Of a stretch of DNA of 64,000 nucleotides, positions 15,855-23,913 are shown piece by piece. Numbering within the stretch: position 1 is the stretch's first letter; every line of letters begins with the position of its first letter. Origin of the DNA: Luteitalea sp. TBR-22 (lineage in GTDB: Bacteria; Acidobacteriota; Vicinamibacteria; Vicinamibacterales; Vicinamibacteraceae). A model generated the notes under the pieces. The model was not told where the DNA came from. It saw only the letters and a list, made by a program, of their open reading frames with translations, and searched no databases. Both the position numbers and the translations under genes were made by a program. Location of the stretch: positions 3,680,501 through 3,744,500 of the forward strand of contig NZ_AP024452.1 in NCBI RefSeq assembly GCF_016865485.1. The letters are read 5' to 3'.

Positions 15855-17251
15855 CCCTGAGGCCCGGCGCCAAGCGCCTCGAGCAGCCGCGCGTGGATGT
15901 CGTCGAAGCCGCCGTTGGACATGACCACCACGAGGTCGCCCTCGCGGGCCTCCTGCGCGACGGTCGCGATGATGTGCGCGGTGCCGTCGATGTGGCGAGC
16001 CCGCCGGCCTGAGGCGAGCAGGGCGTCCACCAGTCCGGGCACCGACAGTCGTTCCTCGGGCGGCAGGTTCGTGCGGTAGGCCGAGGCAATCACCACCTCG
16101 TCGGCATCGCCGAAGGCCCCGGCGAAGGCGTCCTGGAACACACGTCGACAACTCGATGCCGACCGCGGCTCGAAGACGGCCCAGATGCGCGCGCCGGGAT
16201 GGGCGCGCCGCACGCCCCGCAGCGTCTCGGCAATCGCCGTCGGGTGGTGAGCGAAGTCGTCGTACACCGAGACACCGCGCGCCGTGCCCCGCAGTTCCAT
16301 CCGACGCTTGACGCCGGCGAACCGCGACATCCCCTCGGCAGCCAGCGCGAACGGCACGCCTCGCGTCGCGGCGACGGCGAGCGCCGCGAGCGCGTTGCGC
16401 ACGTTGTGCTCGCCGGTCATCGGCACGGTCGCATCGCCCAGCACCTCACCGCGCCTGACCACCTCGAAGGTGGTCGCCGTTGCCGACGGCCGCAGCGCGC
16501 GCGCCTGCCAGTCGGCGCCGGCCGTCAGCCCGAAGGTCTCCACCTGCCCGTATGCCGAGCGGCGCAGCGACGCGGCCACCGGGTCGTCGGCGCCGAGCAG
16601 GACGCGACCGTTCGACGGCACCAGGCGCAGCAACCGCGTGAACGCGGTGACGATGGCCTCGAGATCGGCGTAGATGTCGGCGTGATCGAACTCGACGTTG
16701 TTGACGATGACCGTGTGCGGCACGTACTTGAGGAACTTGGCGGTCTTGTCGAAGAACGCGCTGTCGTACTCGTCGCCCTCGATCACGAAGTCGCGGCCGT
16801 GCCCGAGCCTGTAGCTGGCCTCGAAGTTCGCGGCGATGCCGCCCACCAGCAGCGACGGATCGAGCCCGGCGTGGGTGAGGACCCAGGCTACCAGGCTCGT
16901 CGTGGTGGTCTTGCCGTGCGTGCCGCTGACGACGATGGGATGACGCTCCCAGAGGAACTCGTCGCGGATGCGCTCGGGCAGCGAGCAGTAGCGCTGCCGG
17001 CGCGCGAGCACCGCCTCGAGCTCGGGGTTGCCGCGCGAGATCGCGTTGCCCACCACCACGAGGTCGGCCGAGGGATCGACGTGCTCGGCGGCGTATCCCT
17101 CGTGGACCTCGATGGCCTCGGCGCGCAGGAAGTCGCTCATCGGCGGGTACACGCCGGCATCCGAGCCGGTCACGCGGTGGCCGCGCCGCTGCAGCATCGC
17201 CGCGAGCGTCGCCATCGCGGTGCCCGCCACGCCGATCAGGTGGATGTGCAC
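15851..17251 (-). CDS. mpl: UDP-N-acetylmuramate:murein-tripeptide ligase, Mpl type
   Basis: Mur-ligase-family enzyme that reattaches recovered peptide (L-Ala-gamma-D-Glu-mDAP) to UDP-MurNAc. The protein is 466 residues from GTG 17251, preceded by AAGGGGA. It resembles Mpl more than MurC: the N-terminus MHIHLIGVAGTAMATLA, GSDAGVYPPMS, VVGNAISRGNPELEAVL, and IEGDEYDSAFFDKTAKFLKY plus NNVEFDHADIYADL are Mpl features. The ATP loop is VVSGTHGKTTTT (108-119). Neighbours nagZ and ldcA are recycling enzymes, which supports Mpl. MurC cannot be fully excluded without an alignment. Confidence 0.88.
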   Translation of the reverse strand: MHIHLIGVAGTAMATLAAMLQRRGHRVTGSDAGVYPPMSDFLRAEAIEVHEGYAAEHVDPSADLVVVGNAISRGNPELEAVLARRQRYCSLPERIRDEFLWERHPIVVSGTHGKTTTTSLVAWVLTHAGLDPSLLVGGIAANFEASYRLGHGRDFVIEGDEYDSAFFDKTAKFLKYVPHTVIVNNVEFDHADIYADLEAIVTAFTRLLRLVPSNGRVLLGADDPVAASLRRSAYGQVETFGLTAGADWQARALRPSATATTFEVVRRGEVLGDATVPMTGEHNVRNALAALAVAATRGVPFALAAEGMSRFAGVKRRMELRGTARGVSVYDDFAHHPTAIAETLRGVRRAHPGARIWAVFEPRSASSCRRVFQDAFAGAFGDADEVVIASAYRTNLPPEERLSVPGLVDALLASGRRARHIDGTAHIIATVAQEAREGDLVVVMSNGGFDDIHARLLEALGAGPQG

Positions 17252-17262
17252 GTCAGTTCCCC

Positions 17263-18201
17263 TTACGTGACGGCCGGCTCGTCGATGACCAGCCGCGGCT
17301 CGTCCCGGGCCTCGAGTGTCGCTTGCACGCCGAACGGCAGCGTCAGCATGGCGCCGGCCGTGTGCCCGCTGCGGATGCCCGCAACGACCGGGCCGTCGAA
17401 GTCCGTGAGCGCCTCGCGCACGGCGTCCACCGCCGTGACCGTTCCGCCCGGCTCGTCGCAGCCGGGCAACTCGTTGACGATGACGCCCCGGACGTGATCG
17501 AGCACGCCCGCATGCCGAAGCTGCCAGAGCATCCGGTCCAGCCGATACGGACGCTCGTTGACGTCGTCGAGGAAGAGCAGCGTGTCCTCGGCGGCGGACC
17601 ACGCCCATGGTGTCCCGAGCAGCGCCGCGATCTGCGTCAGGGTTCCGCCTCGCAGGATGCCGCACGCCGCACCTGGTCGCACGACGTGGGCGCCGTCGGC
17701 CGCAACGGCGCCGAACGGCTCGGGCTGCGTGACGACGCGGAGGAAACCGTCGCGGTCGTACGCGGTGGGCCCGAGCGCAAGCCGCCCCTCGAGCATCGGC
17801 CCGTGGACGGTCACCAGTCCGGCGTGCCCCGTGAACGTGTCGAGCAAGGACGTGATGTCGCTGTAGCCGATGATCAGCTTGCGCGCGGCCCGGACGTCGG
17901 CCAGGTCGAGGTGAGGCAGCACCTGCGCGGATCCATAGCCGCCGCGCAGCGCCATCACCGCAGCGATCCGGGAGTCGTGCAGGTGCGCGCGCAACGCCGA
18001 CGCGCGCTCGACGGCCGATCCGGCCACGTAGGGCGCGCCCCCCTGCGGCAGACTGGAGAGCACCGGTTCGAAGCCCAGGCGGCGCAACTCTTCGGCTCCC
18101 GCCGCCACGTCTTGCGTGCGGGGCCGACTCGCCAGGGCCAGCAACGCGATCCGGTCGCCCCGACGCAGGGCCCGTGGCCGCAGGAAGGGCCGCGTCGGCA
18201 T
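17263..18201 (-). CDS. ldcA: LD-carboxypeptidase (peptidase S66)
   Basis: Cytoplasmic enzyme removing the terminal D-Ala from recovered tetrapeptides. It has 312 residues from ATG 18201. The nucleophile elbow IGYSDITSLL places the catalytic Ser at residue 114; ALRGGYGSAQVLPHL precedes it and the GIRSGHT region near the C-terminus supplies the His. The ATG shares its A with the nagZ TGA (TGATG), and mpl starts 11 bases after the stop, so the three recycling genes form one translational unit. Confidence 0.92.
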   Translation of the reverse strand: MPTRPFLRPRALRRGDRIALLALASRPRTQDVAAGAEELRRLGFEPVLSSLPQGGAPYVAGSAVERASALRAHLHDSRIAAVMALRGGYGSAQVLPHLDLADVRAARKLIIGYSDITSLLDTFTGHAGLVTVHGPMLEGRLALGPTAYDRDGFLRVVTQPEPFGAVAADGAHVVRPGAACGILRGGTLTQIAALLGTPWAWSAAEDTLLFLDDVNERPYRLDRMLWQLRHAGVLDHVRGVIVNELPGCDEPGGTVTAVDAVREALTDFDGPVVAGIRSGHTAGAMLTLPFGVQATLEARDEPRLVIDEPAVT

Positions 18202-19295
18202 CACGCGAAGTGCCGCATCTGCTCGGCCACCAGTGCGTGCTCGGCCGAGCCGATCACCTCGCGCAGGGTCGGCGCGGCGGGGGCACGGCGACGCGCCTCC
18301 TCCGAGAGGTACCGCGCCTTCAGGGCCTTGTGCCGCCCGAGTGCGTCGTCGAGGCGCGTGAAGGTGATGGACTCGTCCTCGACGGCGCGCACGAGGCCCT
18401 CGAGCGCAGCGGCCACGCGGTCGTGATCGCCACCGCACTGCAGGACGCCATCGCAACCGGCAACCACCGCGCGCGCGGCCGCCTCGCCCGGTTCCATGCG
18501 CAACGAGATCGCCTTCATGTCCATGTCGTCGGTCAGCACGAGGCCGCCGAACCCGAGTTGGCCACGCAGGCGCCCGGTGATCACCTCGCGCGACAACGTC
18601 GCCGGGTTCTGCTCGTCGAGGCTCGGCACCAACAGGTGGCACGACATGACCGCCGCGACGCCGGCCTCGAAGGCGGCGCGGAACGGCACCCACTCGACGT
18701 GCTCGAGGCGGTCGGGCGGCAGGTCGACGATCGGCAGGTCCTCGTGCGAGTCCACCGAGGCCTCACCGTGCCCCGGGAAGTGCTTGGCGCACGACGGCAG
18801 CCCTTCGCGCTGCAGGGCCTCGATGAACGCGACCCCGTGGCGCGCCACGCGCGCCGCGTCGTCGGAGATCGCGCGGTCACCGATCGCCGGGTTGTCCTTG
18901 CGCGTCAGTACGTCGAGCACCGGCGCGAAGTCGAACGTGATGCCCATCGCGCGCAGTTCCCGTGCGAGGGCGCGACCGAAGCGGCGCGTCAGATCGACGT
19001 CGTCGGCGCGGCCGAGCGTCGCGGGCGGCGGCCAGATCGTGAGTGGCGCCTTGACGCGCTGCACACGCCCGCCCTCCTGGTCGATGGCGACCCAGACCGG
19101 GCCCGAGGTGGACAGCTCCTGCGCCTCGCGCGCCAGCTCGGCGACCTGTGCCGGCTCGGCCACGTTGCGGGCGAAGAGGACGACGCCGCCGATGTCGAAC
19201 TCGCGGGCCAGCGATCGGAGTTCGACGGGGATCGAGTGCCCGCGGAACCCGGCGAACATCAGCTGGCCGACCTCGCGGCGTCGCTCGCGGCTCAT
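18201..19295 (-). CDS. nagZ: Beta-N-acetylhexosaminidase (GH3)
   Basis: Family-3 glycosidase that removes GlcNAc from anhydro-muropeptides during cell-wall recycling. It has 364 residues; NagZ of E. coli is about 340. Motifs are IDQEGGRVQR near residue 75, the His/Asp loop CAKHFPGHG near 167-175, and the nucleophile region GLVLTDDMDMKAI near 250. No signal peptide is seen, so it is cytoplasmic. It is the first gene of the recycling operon and starts only 9 bases after a palindromic -10 element shared with polX, so its message is probably leaderless. Confidence 0.94.
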   Translation of the reverse strand: MSRERRREVGQLMFAGFRGHSIPVELRSLAREFDIGGVVLFARNVAEPAQVAELAREAQELSTSGPVWVAIDQEGGRVQRVKAPLTIWPPPATLGRADDVDLTRRFGRALARELRAMGITFDFAPVLDVLTRKDNPAIGDRAISDDAARVARHGVAFIEALQREGLPSCAKHFPGHGEASVDSHEDLPIVDLPPDRLEHVEWVPFRAAFEAGVAAVMSCHLLVPSLDEQNPATLSREVITGRLRGQLGFGGLVLTDDMDMKAISLRMEPGEAAARAVVAGCDGVLQCGGDHDRVAAALEGLVRAVEDESITFTRLDDALGRHKALKARYLSEEARRRAPAAPTLREVIGSAEHALVAEQMRHFA

Positions 19296-19304
19296 GACGC
19301 CGTC

Positions 19305-19312
19305 ATTATAAT
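19305..19312. promoter_or_regulatory. Palindromic bidirectional -10 element between nagZ and polX
   Basis: ATTATAAT is its own reverse complement and therefore gives a perfect TATAAT on both strands (plus 19307-19312, minus 19310-19305). It lies in the 50-base gap between divergent nagZ and polX. Minus-strand initiation near 19298 would leave a leader of about 3 bases for nagZ; plus-strand initiation near 19319 leaves about 27 bases for polX. Confidence 0.7.
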
Positions 19313-19345
19313 GGCCGGGATCCTGCGTCCGGGACGCGCCCTCCC

Positions 19346-21085
19346 GTGCCTCGACCTGCCGTGGAAAACGTCGCCATCGCCCGCGTCCTCGCCGAGATCG
19401 GCGACCTGCTCGAGATCAAGGGCGAGAACCCCTTCAAGGTCCGCGCGTATCGCAACGCGTCGCAGGTCGTGCGCGACACCGGCGAGCGGGTCGCTGGTCT
19501 CGCACCGGCCGACCTGCGCGCCCTGCCCGGCATCGGCAAGGACATCGCGGCCCGCATCAGCGAACTGGTCGAGACGGGCGGCTCGACGTACCACCGGGAA
19601 CTCGCCGCCGAGTTTCCCGCCGGTCTCCTCGACGTGCTGCGCCTGCAGGGCGTCGGCCCGAAGACGGCTGCGCTGCTCTACAAGGAGATCGGCGTCGGGT
19701 CGGTGGACGACCTGAAGCAGGCCCTCGCCTCTGGCGCGGTGCGAGCCGTCAAGGGCATGGGGCCCGGCAAGGAAGCGGCGCTGCGCAAGGCCATCGAGGA
19801 TCACCAGGCCTTCGCCGGACGCTACCTGGCCTCCGAGGTCTGGCAACAGGCGGCGGCGCTGCTGGCGCACCTGCGTGCGGCCTGCCCCGGCGCGACGTTC
19901 GACCTCGTCGGCAGCCTTCGTCGGGGGGCCGAGACCTGTGGCGACCTCGACGTGCTCGCCACCGACGCACCGCCCGAGGTGATGGATCACTTCGTCGCGT
20001 TCGCGCGCGTCGAACGGGTGCTCGGGCAGGGGCCGACCAAGAGCAGTGTCCGCCTCGGCAAGGGCCTGCAAGCCGACCTGCGGGTGGTGCCTGCCGAGTC
20101 GCGCGGCGCCGCGCTGCAGTACTTCACGGGCAGCAAGGCCCACAACATCGAACTGCGCGATCGCGCCGTGCGCAGGGGCCTCAAGCTGAACGAGTACGGG
20201 CTCTTCCGCCTCGAGGACGACACGCGGGTCGCGGGCGACACCGAAGCCGGCATCTACGAGGCGCTCGGCCTGCCGTGGATCGCGCCGGAACTGCGCGAGC
20301 AGCGCGGCGAGTTCGACGCGGCGCGCGAGGGCCGCTTGCCGGGGCTCGTCGAGCGGGCCGACCTGCGGGGCGACCTGCACTGCCACACCACCGCCACCGA
20401 CGGCAAGGACACCATCCGCGCCATGGCGCTCGCGGCGCGGGACGCGGGCCTGTCCTACCTGGCCATCACCGATCACAGCCAGGCGCTGGCGATGGCCAAC
20501 GGCCTCGACGAGCGACGCGCCCTGGCGCACGCCGCCGAGATCCGCGCGCTGAACGACGAGCTCGACGGCATCACCCTGCTGGCCGGCATCGAGTGCGACA
20601 TCCGCCCGGACGGCACGATGGACCTCGCCGAGGACTGCCTCGCGCAGCTCGACGTCGTCGTGGCCTCGGTGCACTCGGCTCTCACGCAGGAACCTGCCCG
20701 CATGACCGAGCGCGTCCTGCGCGCGCTCGAGTGCCCGTGGGTGGACGTCCTCGGCCATCCGACCGGGCGCATGCTCCTGCGGCGCGAGGCGTCGGCCCTC
20801 GACGTGGAGGCGGTGATCGCGGCCGCCGCGCGGCTCGGCGTGGCGCTCGAGATCAACGGACAGCCCCACCGGCGCGACCTGCACGACGCGCACGCCCGGC
20901 TGGCGCGCGACCGGGGCGTCAGGATCGTGCTTTCGAGCGACGCGCACGGCGTGGGCGGGTTCGAGCACCTGCACTGGGCCACCTTCACCGCACGCCGGGC
21001 GTGGCTCACGCCCGAGGACGTGCTGACCTGCCTGCCGTTGGACGCCCTCCGCGCCTCGCTGCGCCGACACCGGAGCCAGCCATGA
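19346..21085 (+). CDS. polX: DNA polymerase/3'-5' exonuclease PolX
   Basis: Family X DNA polymerase with a C-terminal PHP domain, used in DNA repair gap filling. It has 579 residues from GTG 19346; an in-frame GTG at 19361 (VENVAIARVLAEIG) is an equally good start by family comparison. Domains: 8-kDa and helix-hairpin-helix region with ALPGIGKDIAARI and LQGVGPKTAALLY (to about 135), palm with VGSLRRGAETCGDLDVL (near 188, two catalytic Asp) and QADLRVV (third Asp), TGSKAHNIELR, and PHP from about 342 with GDLHCHTTATDG, ITDHS, GIECDI and SSDAHG. It overlaps the next small gene by ATGA. Confidence 0.95.
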   Translation: MPRPAVENVAIARVLAEIGDLLEIKGENPFKVRAYRNASQVVRDTGERVAGLAPADLRALPGIGKDIAARISELVETGGSTYHRELAAEFPAGLLDVLRLQGVGPKTAALLYKEIGVGSVDDLKQALASGAVRAVKGMGPGKEAALRKAIEDHQAFAGRYLASEVWQQAAALLAHLRAACPGATFDLVGSLRRGAETCGDLDVLATDAPPEVMDHFVAFARVERVLGQGPTKSSVRLGKGLQADLRVVPAESRGAALQYFTGSKAHNIELRDRAVRRGLKLNEYGLFRLEDDTRVAGDTEAGIYEALGLPWIAPELREQRGEFDAAREGRLPGLVERADLRGDLHCHTTATDGKDTIRAMALAARDAGLSYLAITDHSQALAMANGLDERRALAHAAEIRALNDELDGITLLAGIECDIRPDGTMDLAEDCLAQLDVVVASVHSALTQEPARMTERVLRALECPWVDVLGHPTGRMLLRREASALDVEAVIAAAARLGVALEINGQPHRRDLHDAHARLARDRGVRIVLSSDAHGVGGFEHLHWATFTARRAWLTPEDVLTCLPLDALRASLRRHRSQP

Positions 21086-21300
21086 CCGCCCTCGAGCAAC
21101 TGCGCGCGCTCTATTTCAACGCGACGCAGGCCACGATCCAGGACGACTTCGTCGCGGCGATCGACCTCTTCAAGCAGTTGACGGCCGAGGAAGACCGCGA
21201 GAAGGCCGCCGTGTTCATGGAGGGCATCGCCGAGATGCGCCGCGAATGGAGTCCCGGCCGCCCGGCCGGCGGCGGCAAGAAGAAGAACGTCAAACGTTAG
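21082..21300 (+). CDS. Small conserved-looking protein coupled to polX
   Basis: A 72-residue protein I do not recognise. The ATG overlaps the polX stop (ATGA). Its first 55 residues look like two amphipathic helices (TALEQLRALYFNATQATIQ; AAIDLFKQLTAEEDREK) and the end is a basic Gly/Lys tail KKKNVKR. The last codons and the TAG stop are supplied by the ACGTCAA-type heptamer array (21287-21321), so the C-terminus may be repeat-derived. Codon use and coupling suggest it is real. Confidence 0.6.
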   Translation: MTALEQLRALYFNATQATIQDDFVAAIDLFKQLTAEEDREKAAVFMEGIAEMRREWSPGRPAGGGKKKNVKR

Positions 21301-21321
21301 ACGTCACACGTCAAACGTCAG
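21287..21321. repeat. Five ACGTCAA-type heptamers at convergent gene ends
   Basis: Five consecutive 7-base units, ACGTCAA, ACGTTAG, ACGTCAC, ACGTCAA and ACGTCAG. The first two lie in the coding sequence of the 72-residue protein and the second supplies its TAG stop. The array then fills the 21-base gap to the convergent gene ending at 21322. Confidence 0.85.
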
Positions 21322-22170
21322 TCACTCCTTCCGCGACTGCATCACCGCCAGTTGCTTGCGTGCCGCGATGCGCACGCTCTCGGGCACGTTGCGGTCGACC
21401 GAAAGGCCCTTGATGTCGCGTTCGACCAGCCGCATCAGCAGCGGCAGCGACACGGCGGTCGGCGTGCGCGGGTTCTTCACGAGCGCCGCCACGACGGTGT
21501 AGTTCTTCGTCCAGTTCCGGCTCGTGCCGATGATGCGGAGCACCTCGTCGGACACGTTCTGCATGCGCGCGAAGTTCTCCACTTCCGTGTCGGTGAGCTT
21601 CGGGCTCGCGAGCACCGCCGACGCGACGATCCGGTTCGGATCCCGGACGAGAATCGCCCGCTGCTCGCGCCGTCCCAGCGTTGCCAGCTTGATCTTCTCC
21701 GGCACCGGCAGCGAGGTCAGCAACTGGTGGACTTCCTCCTCGTCGTCGGGGAACTCGCCCTCCAGGATCGCGTCGTCGGCCTCGACTCCGGCGTCGGCCT
21801 CGCTGGACGCCGACAGGTGGATTCCCTCTGACGCCGCCGCGTCGGGCACGGGCGGCGGGGCCTCGTACCCGGGCGTGGGCGGCGGCGCCGGCGCGGGACC
21901 GCGCCGGGCGAGGAACCACGCACGCAGCGGCGCCGGCGGGTCGGCGCGCGTGAAGAAGTCGTCGACGGCGTGGGCGGGTAGCGCGTCGATGGTGGCCGAG
22001 GCCAGCGCCGCGACGTCGGGGTCGGGATCGCTCGTGAGCAGGGCGAGCAGGGCCAGTCGGTCGAGCGCGTCGGTGGTCGCGAGGCCGCGGGCGGCCAGCG
22101 TCCGCACGTCGCGCGGCACGCCATCCTTGAGGAAGACCTCGACGAGGGGTGAGGCGACCCCGAGGAACAC
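21322..22170 (-). CDS. Conserved hypothetical protein, HEAT-like helical repeats
   Basis: A 282-residue protein starting at GTG 22170, eight bases after the rodZ-like stop, with AGGG upstream. The N-terminal 90 residues look like HEAT-type helices (VRTLAARGLATTDALDRLAL; LLTSDPDPDVAALASATIDA). An acidic/proline linker follows (about 100-165). The C-terminal third is well structured: IKLATLGRREQRAILVRDPN, SPKLTDTEVENFARMQNVSD and ALVKNPRTPTAVSL, a pattern I associate with uncharacterised proteins of acidobacteria and deltaproteobacteria. There is no signal peptide. Linkage to the RodZ-like gene may mean a role in cell shape or envelope control, but this is only inference. Confidence 0.75.
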   Translation of the reverse strand: MFLGVASPLVEVFLKDGVPRDVRTLAARGLATTDALDRLALLALLTSDPDPDVAALASATIDALPAHAVDDFFTRADPPAPLRAWFLARRGPAPAPPPTPGYEAPPPVPDAAASEGIHLSASSEADAGVEADDAILEGEFPDDEEEVHQLLTSLPVPEKIKLATLGRREQRAILVRDPNRIVASAVLASPKLTDTEVENFARMQNVSDEVLRIIGTSRNWTKNYTVVAALVKNPRTPTAVSLPLLMRLVERDIKGLSVDRNVPESVRIAARKQLAVMQSRKE

Positions 22171-22178
22171 GCGCCGCC

Positions 22179-22997
22179 CTAGGGTTCCTGGAACTGCGTG
22201 GCCGTCGACGGCAGGATCGTGGCGCGCGCCACCCGACCGGCGGCGCCGAGCGCCTTGCCCGGTCGGCCGTTCAGTTCGTAGGCGAAGCTGCCGGCGTCGC
22301 CGACGACGATCTGCAGGCGCTCGCTCGCGTCGACGGTCACCGACTCGCCGCTGGCGATCTCGCGCGCCACCCGCACGGTGCCGTCGGCCGACACCTGCAC
22401 CCAGCAGCGCCCCTTCGGGGTGACCACGAGGCGCAGGGGCGCCTTGGGCGCTTCCGGCGCCGGTGTGGCTTCCGGCGCCACGGCCAGCGTCGTCGTGGCG
22501 GCGGGCGCCGGCGCGGCCGGCTCGGTGGCGATCGGCGCCGGCCCGGACGTCAGCGGCTCCGGCGCGGCGGCGGCCGGCGTGACGGCGGGGGCCGCGGCGT
22601 CCTGCGGCGACGCGCCCGCCGCACGCAGACCGAGCCACTCGGGCTTGAACAGGTAGGCCAGGACGAGCGCGAGCGCGATGGCGGCCAGGCCGCCGAGCAG
22701 GATCCTGCCGACGCCGACGCCGTCGGACTCGACCGACACGACCTCGTCGATCGGCTCGTCGCGTTGGCCCGGTTCGTCGGCCAGGAACTGCGCGACGGCC
22801 GCATCCGGGTCCAGGCCCACCAGCGACGCGTACGAGCGGATGAAGCCGCGCGTGAAGATGCCGCCGGGCAGCTTGTCGTACTGGTTCTTCTCGATGGCAT
22901 CGAGGAAGCGCACCGAGATGTTGGTCTTCTCTGCAATCGCGTGCAGCGTGACCTTCTGGCGCTCCCGCGCCTCCCGCAACCGCTCGCCGACCGTCAC
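22179..22997 (-). CDS. RodZ-like helix-turn-helix membrane protein
   Basis: A 272-residue protein of the RodZ/YfgA type. It has an N-terminal HTH_25 domain (VGERLREARERQKVTLHAIA...ISVRFLDAIEKNQYDKLPGG, residues 3-46), FTRGFIRSYASLVGLDPD, one transmembrane helix (about 97-117), an Ala/Pro linker and a C-terminal DUF4115-like beta domain (about 195-260: WVQVSADGTVRVAREIASGE). RodZ links MreB to the elongation machinery; MreB genes are not in the window. The GTG 22997 overlaps the thiE-like stop (GTGA). Confidence 0.85.
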   Translation of the reverse strand: MTVGERLREARERQKVTLHAIAEKTNISVRFLDAIEKNQYDKLPGGIFTRGFIRSYASLVGLDPDAAVAQFLADEPGQRDEPIDEVVSVESDGVGVGRILLGGLAAIALALVLAYLFKPEWLGLRAAGASPQDAAAPAVTPAAAAPEPLTSGPAPIATEPAAPAPAATTTLAVAPEATPAPEAPKAPLRLVVTPKGRCWVQVSADGTVRVAREIASGESVTVDASERLQIVVGDAGSFAYELNGRPGKALGAAGRVARATILPSTATQFQEP

Positions 22998-23659
22998 TGT
23001 GCGCGCTCCCCGTCTTGAAACACCGCGTGAACCTCCCGGACCAGCGCCGCCAGCGCGTCCCCGCCCCGCTCCCAGGCGTCGGCGAACACCTCGATGCCTG
23101 CCACTCCCCTCGCCCCGGCGGCTCGCGCCGTCGGGCAACGCGCGAGGCTGACGCCGCCGACGGCCACGACGGGCACGCGAGTCCGCGCGGCCCAGGCGGC
23201 CAGCGCATCGACGCCCGCCACCGGCGCGCCCGACGGTTTCGACCCCGACGGGAACACCGTGCCGAACAGGGCGTAGTCCGCCTCGTCGACCTCGGTGGCC
23301 GCATCACTGGCGTGCACCGACCGCCCGATGATCCAGCCTCGCGGCACCACGCACCGCAAGCGACGCGCGGCGACGCCCGTGCTGCGCAGGTGGACGCCGT
23401 GCGCGCCGGCCGCGAGGGCCACGTGCGCCCGCTCGTTCACGAGCAGGCGACAGGCCGAGCCCTGCAGCGCCGCAACCGCCTGACGCGCGCCCGACAACAG
23501 TCGCGCGTCCTGCCAGTCATGCGCGCGCACCTGCACCGCGTCGACACCCGCTGCAGCCATCGCCGCCGCGAACCGGACGAGGCGACGCTGCTCGTCGTCG
23601 GGACCACGGCCCCCGAGGCGCGGCCGATGCGTAATCGCCAGCGTACGCGGCGCCCACAT
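22994..23659 (-). CDS. Thiamine-phosphate synthase-like protein (ThiE/TenI)
   Basis: TIM-barrel protein of 221 residues in the ThiE/TenI family. Recognisable pieces are AITHRP at the N-terminus, VDAVQVRAHD, LLVNERAHVALAAGAHGVHL, IIGRSVHASDAA, ADYALFGTVFPSGSKP and PVVAVGGVS. In ThiE the enzyme joins the pyrimidine and thiazole halves of thiamine; TenI relatives are aromatising isomerases. The second-strand motif reads QVRAHD instead of QLREKD, so assignment between the two subfamilies is uncertain. It is coupled to the RodZ-like gene. Confidence 0.8.
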   Translation of the reverse strand: MWAPRTLAITHRPRLGGRGPDDEQRRLVRFAAAMAAAGVDAVQVRAHDWQDARLLSGARQAVAALQGSACRLLVNERAHVALAAGAHGVHLRSTGVAARRLRCVVPRGWIIGRSVHASDAATEVDEADYALFGTVFPSGSKPSGAPVAGVDALAAWAARTRVPVVAVGGVSLARCPTARAAGARGVAGIEVFADAWERGGDALAALVREVHAVFQDGERAQ

Positions 23660-23662
23660 GGC

Positions 23663-23893
23663 TCACGCGCGCGGCGTCGCCGCGCCGCGCGACAGCATCA
23701 TGCCGATCTCGATCAGCGCGCCCGCCACGCTGACGATGCCGACGCCAGACACCGCCCCGCGCACGTACGGATGCGTCAGCCACGACGCCACCGACGGCGC
23801 CAGGGCCGCGAAGTAATTGCGGTCCCAGAACTGCGTCCACGGCGCCAGGATCAGCAGCAGACCCGCCTCGAGGAGGTACAGGGCCAGCAGCAC
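23663..23893 (-). CDS. Small two-helix membrane protein
   Basis: A 76-residue protein with two predicted membrane helices (LLALYLLEAGLLLILAPW and GAVSGVGIVSVAGALIEIG) joined by a loop with aromatic residues (TQFWDRNYFAAL). I do not recognise a function. The start GTG 23893 is the first available; the open frame continues upstream to the stop region of the TPR gene, 20 bases away, without ATG. It lies between the TPR gene and thiE in the same direction. Confidence 0.65.
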   Translation of the reverse strand: MLLALYLLEAGLLLILAPWTQFWDRNYFAALAPSVASWLTHPYVRGAVSGVGIVSVAGALIEIGMMLSRGAATPRA

Positions 23894-23913
23894 GCGACTG
23901 AACAGGGAAACGA

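Noticed and set aside
15851-17251. murC (UDP-N-acetylmuramate-alanine ligase)
   Set aside because: The N-terminal and central motifs (VVGNAISRGNPE, DEYDSAFFDKTAKF) fit Mpl better, and the neighbours are recycling genes.
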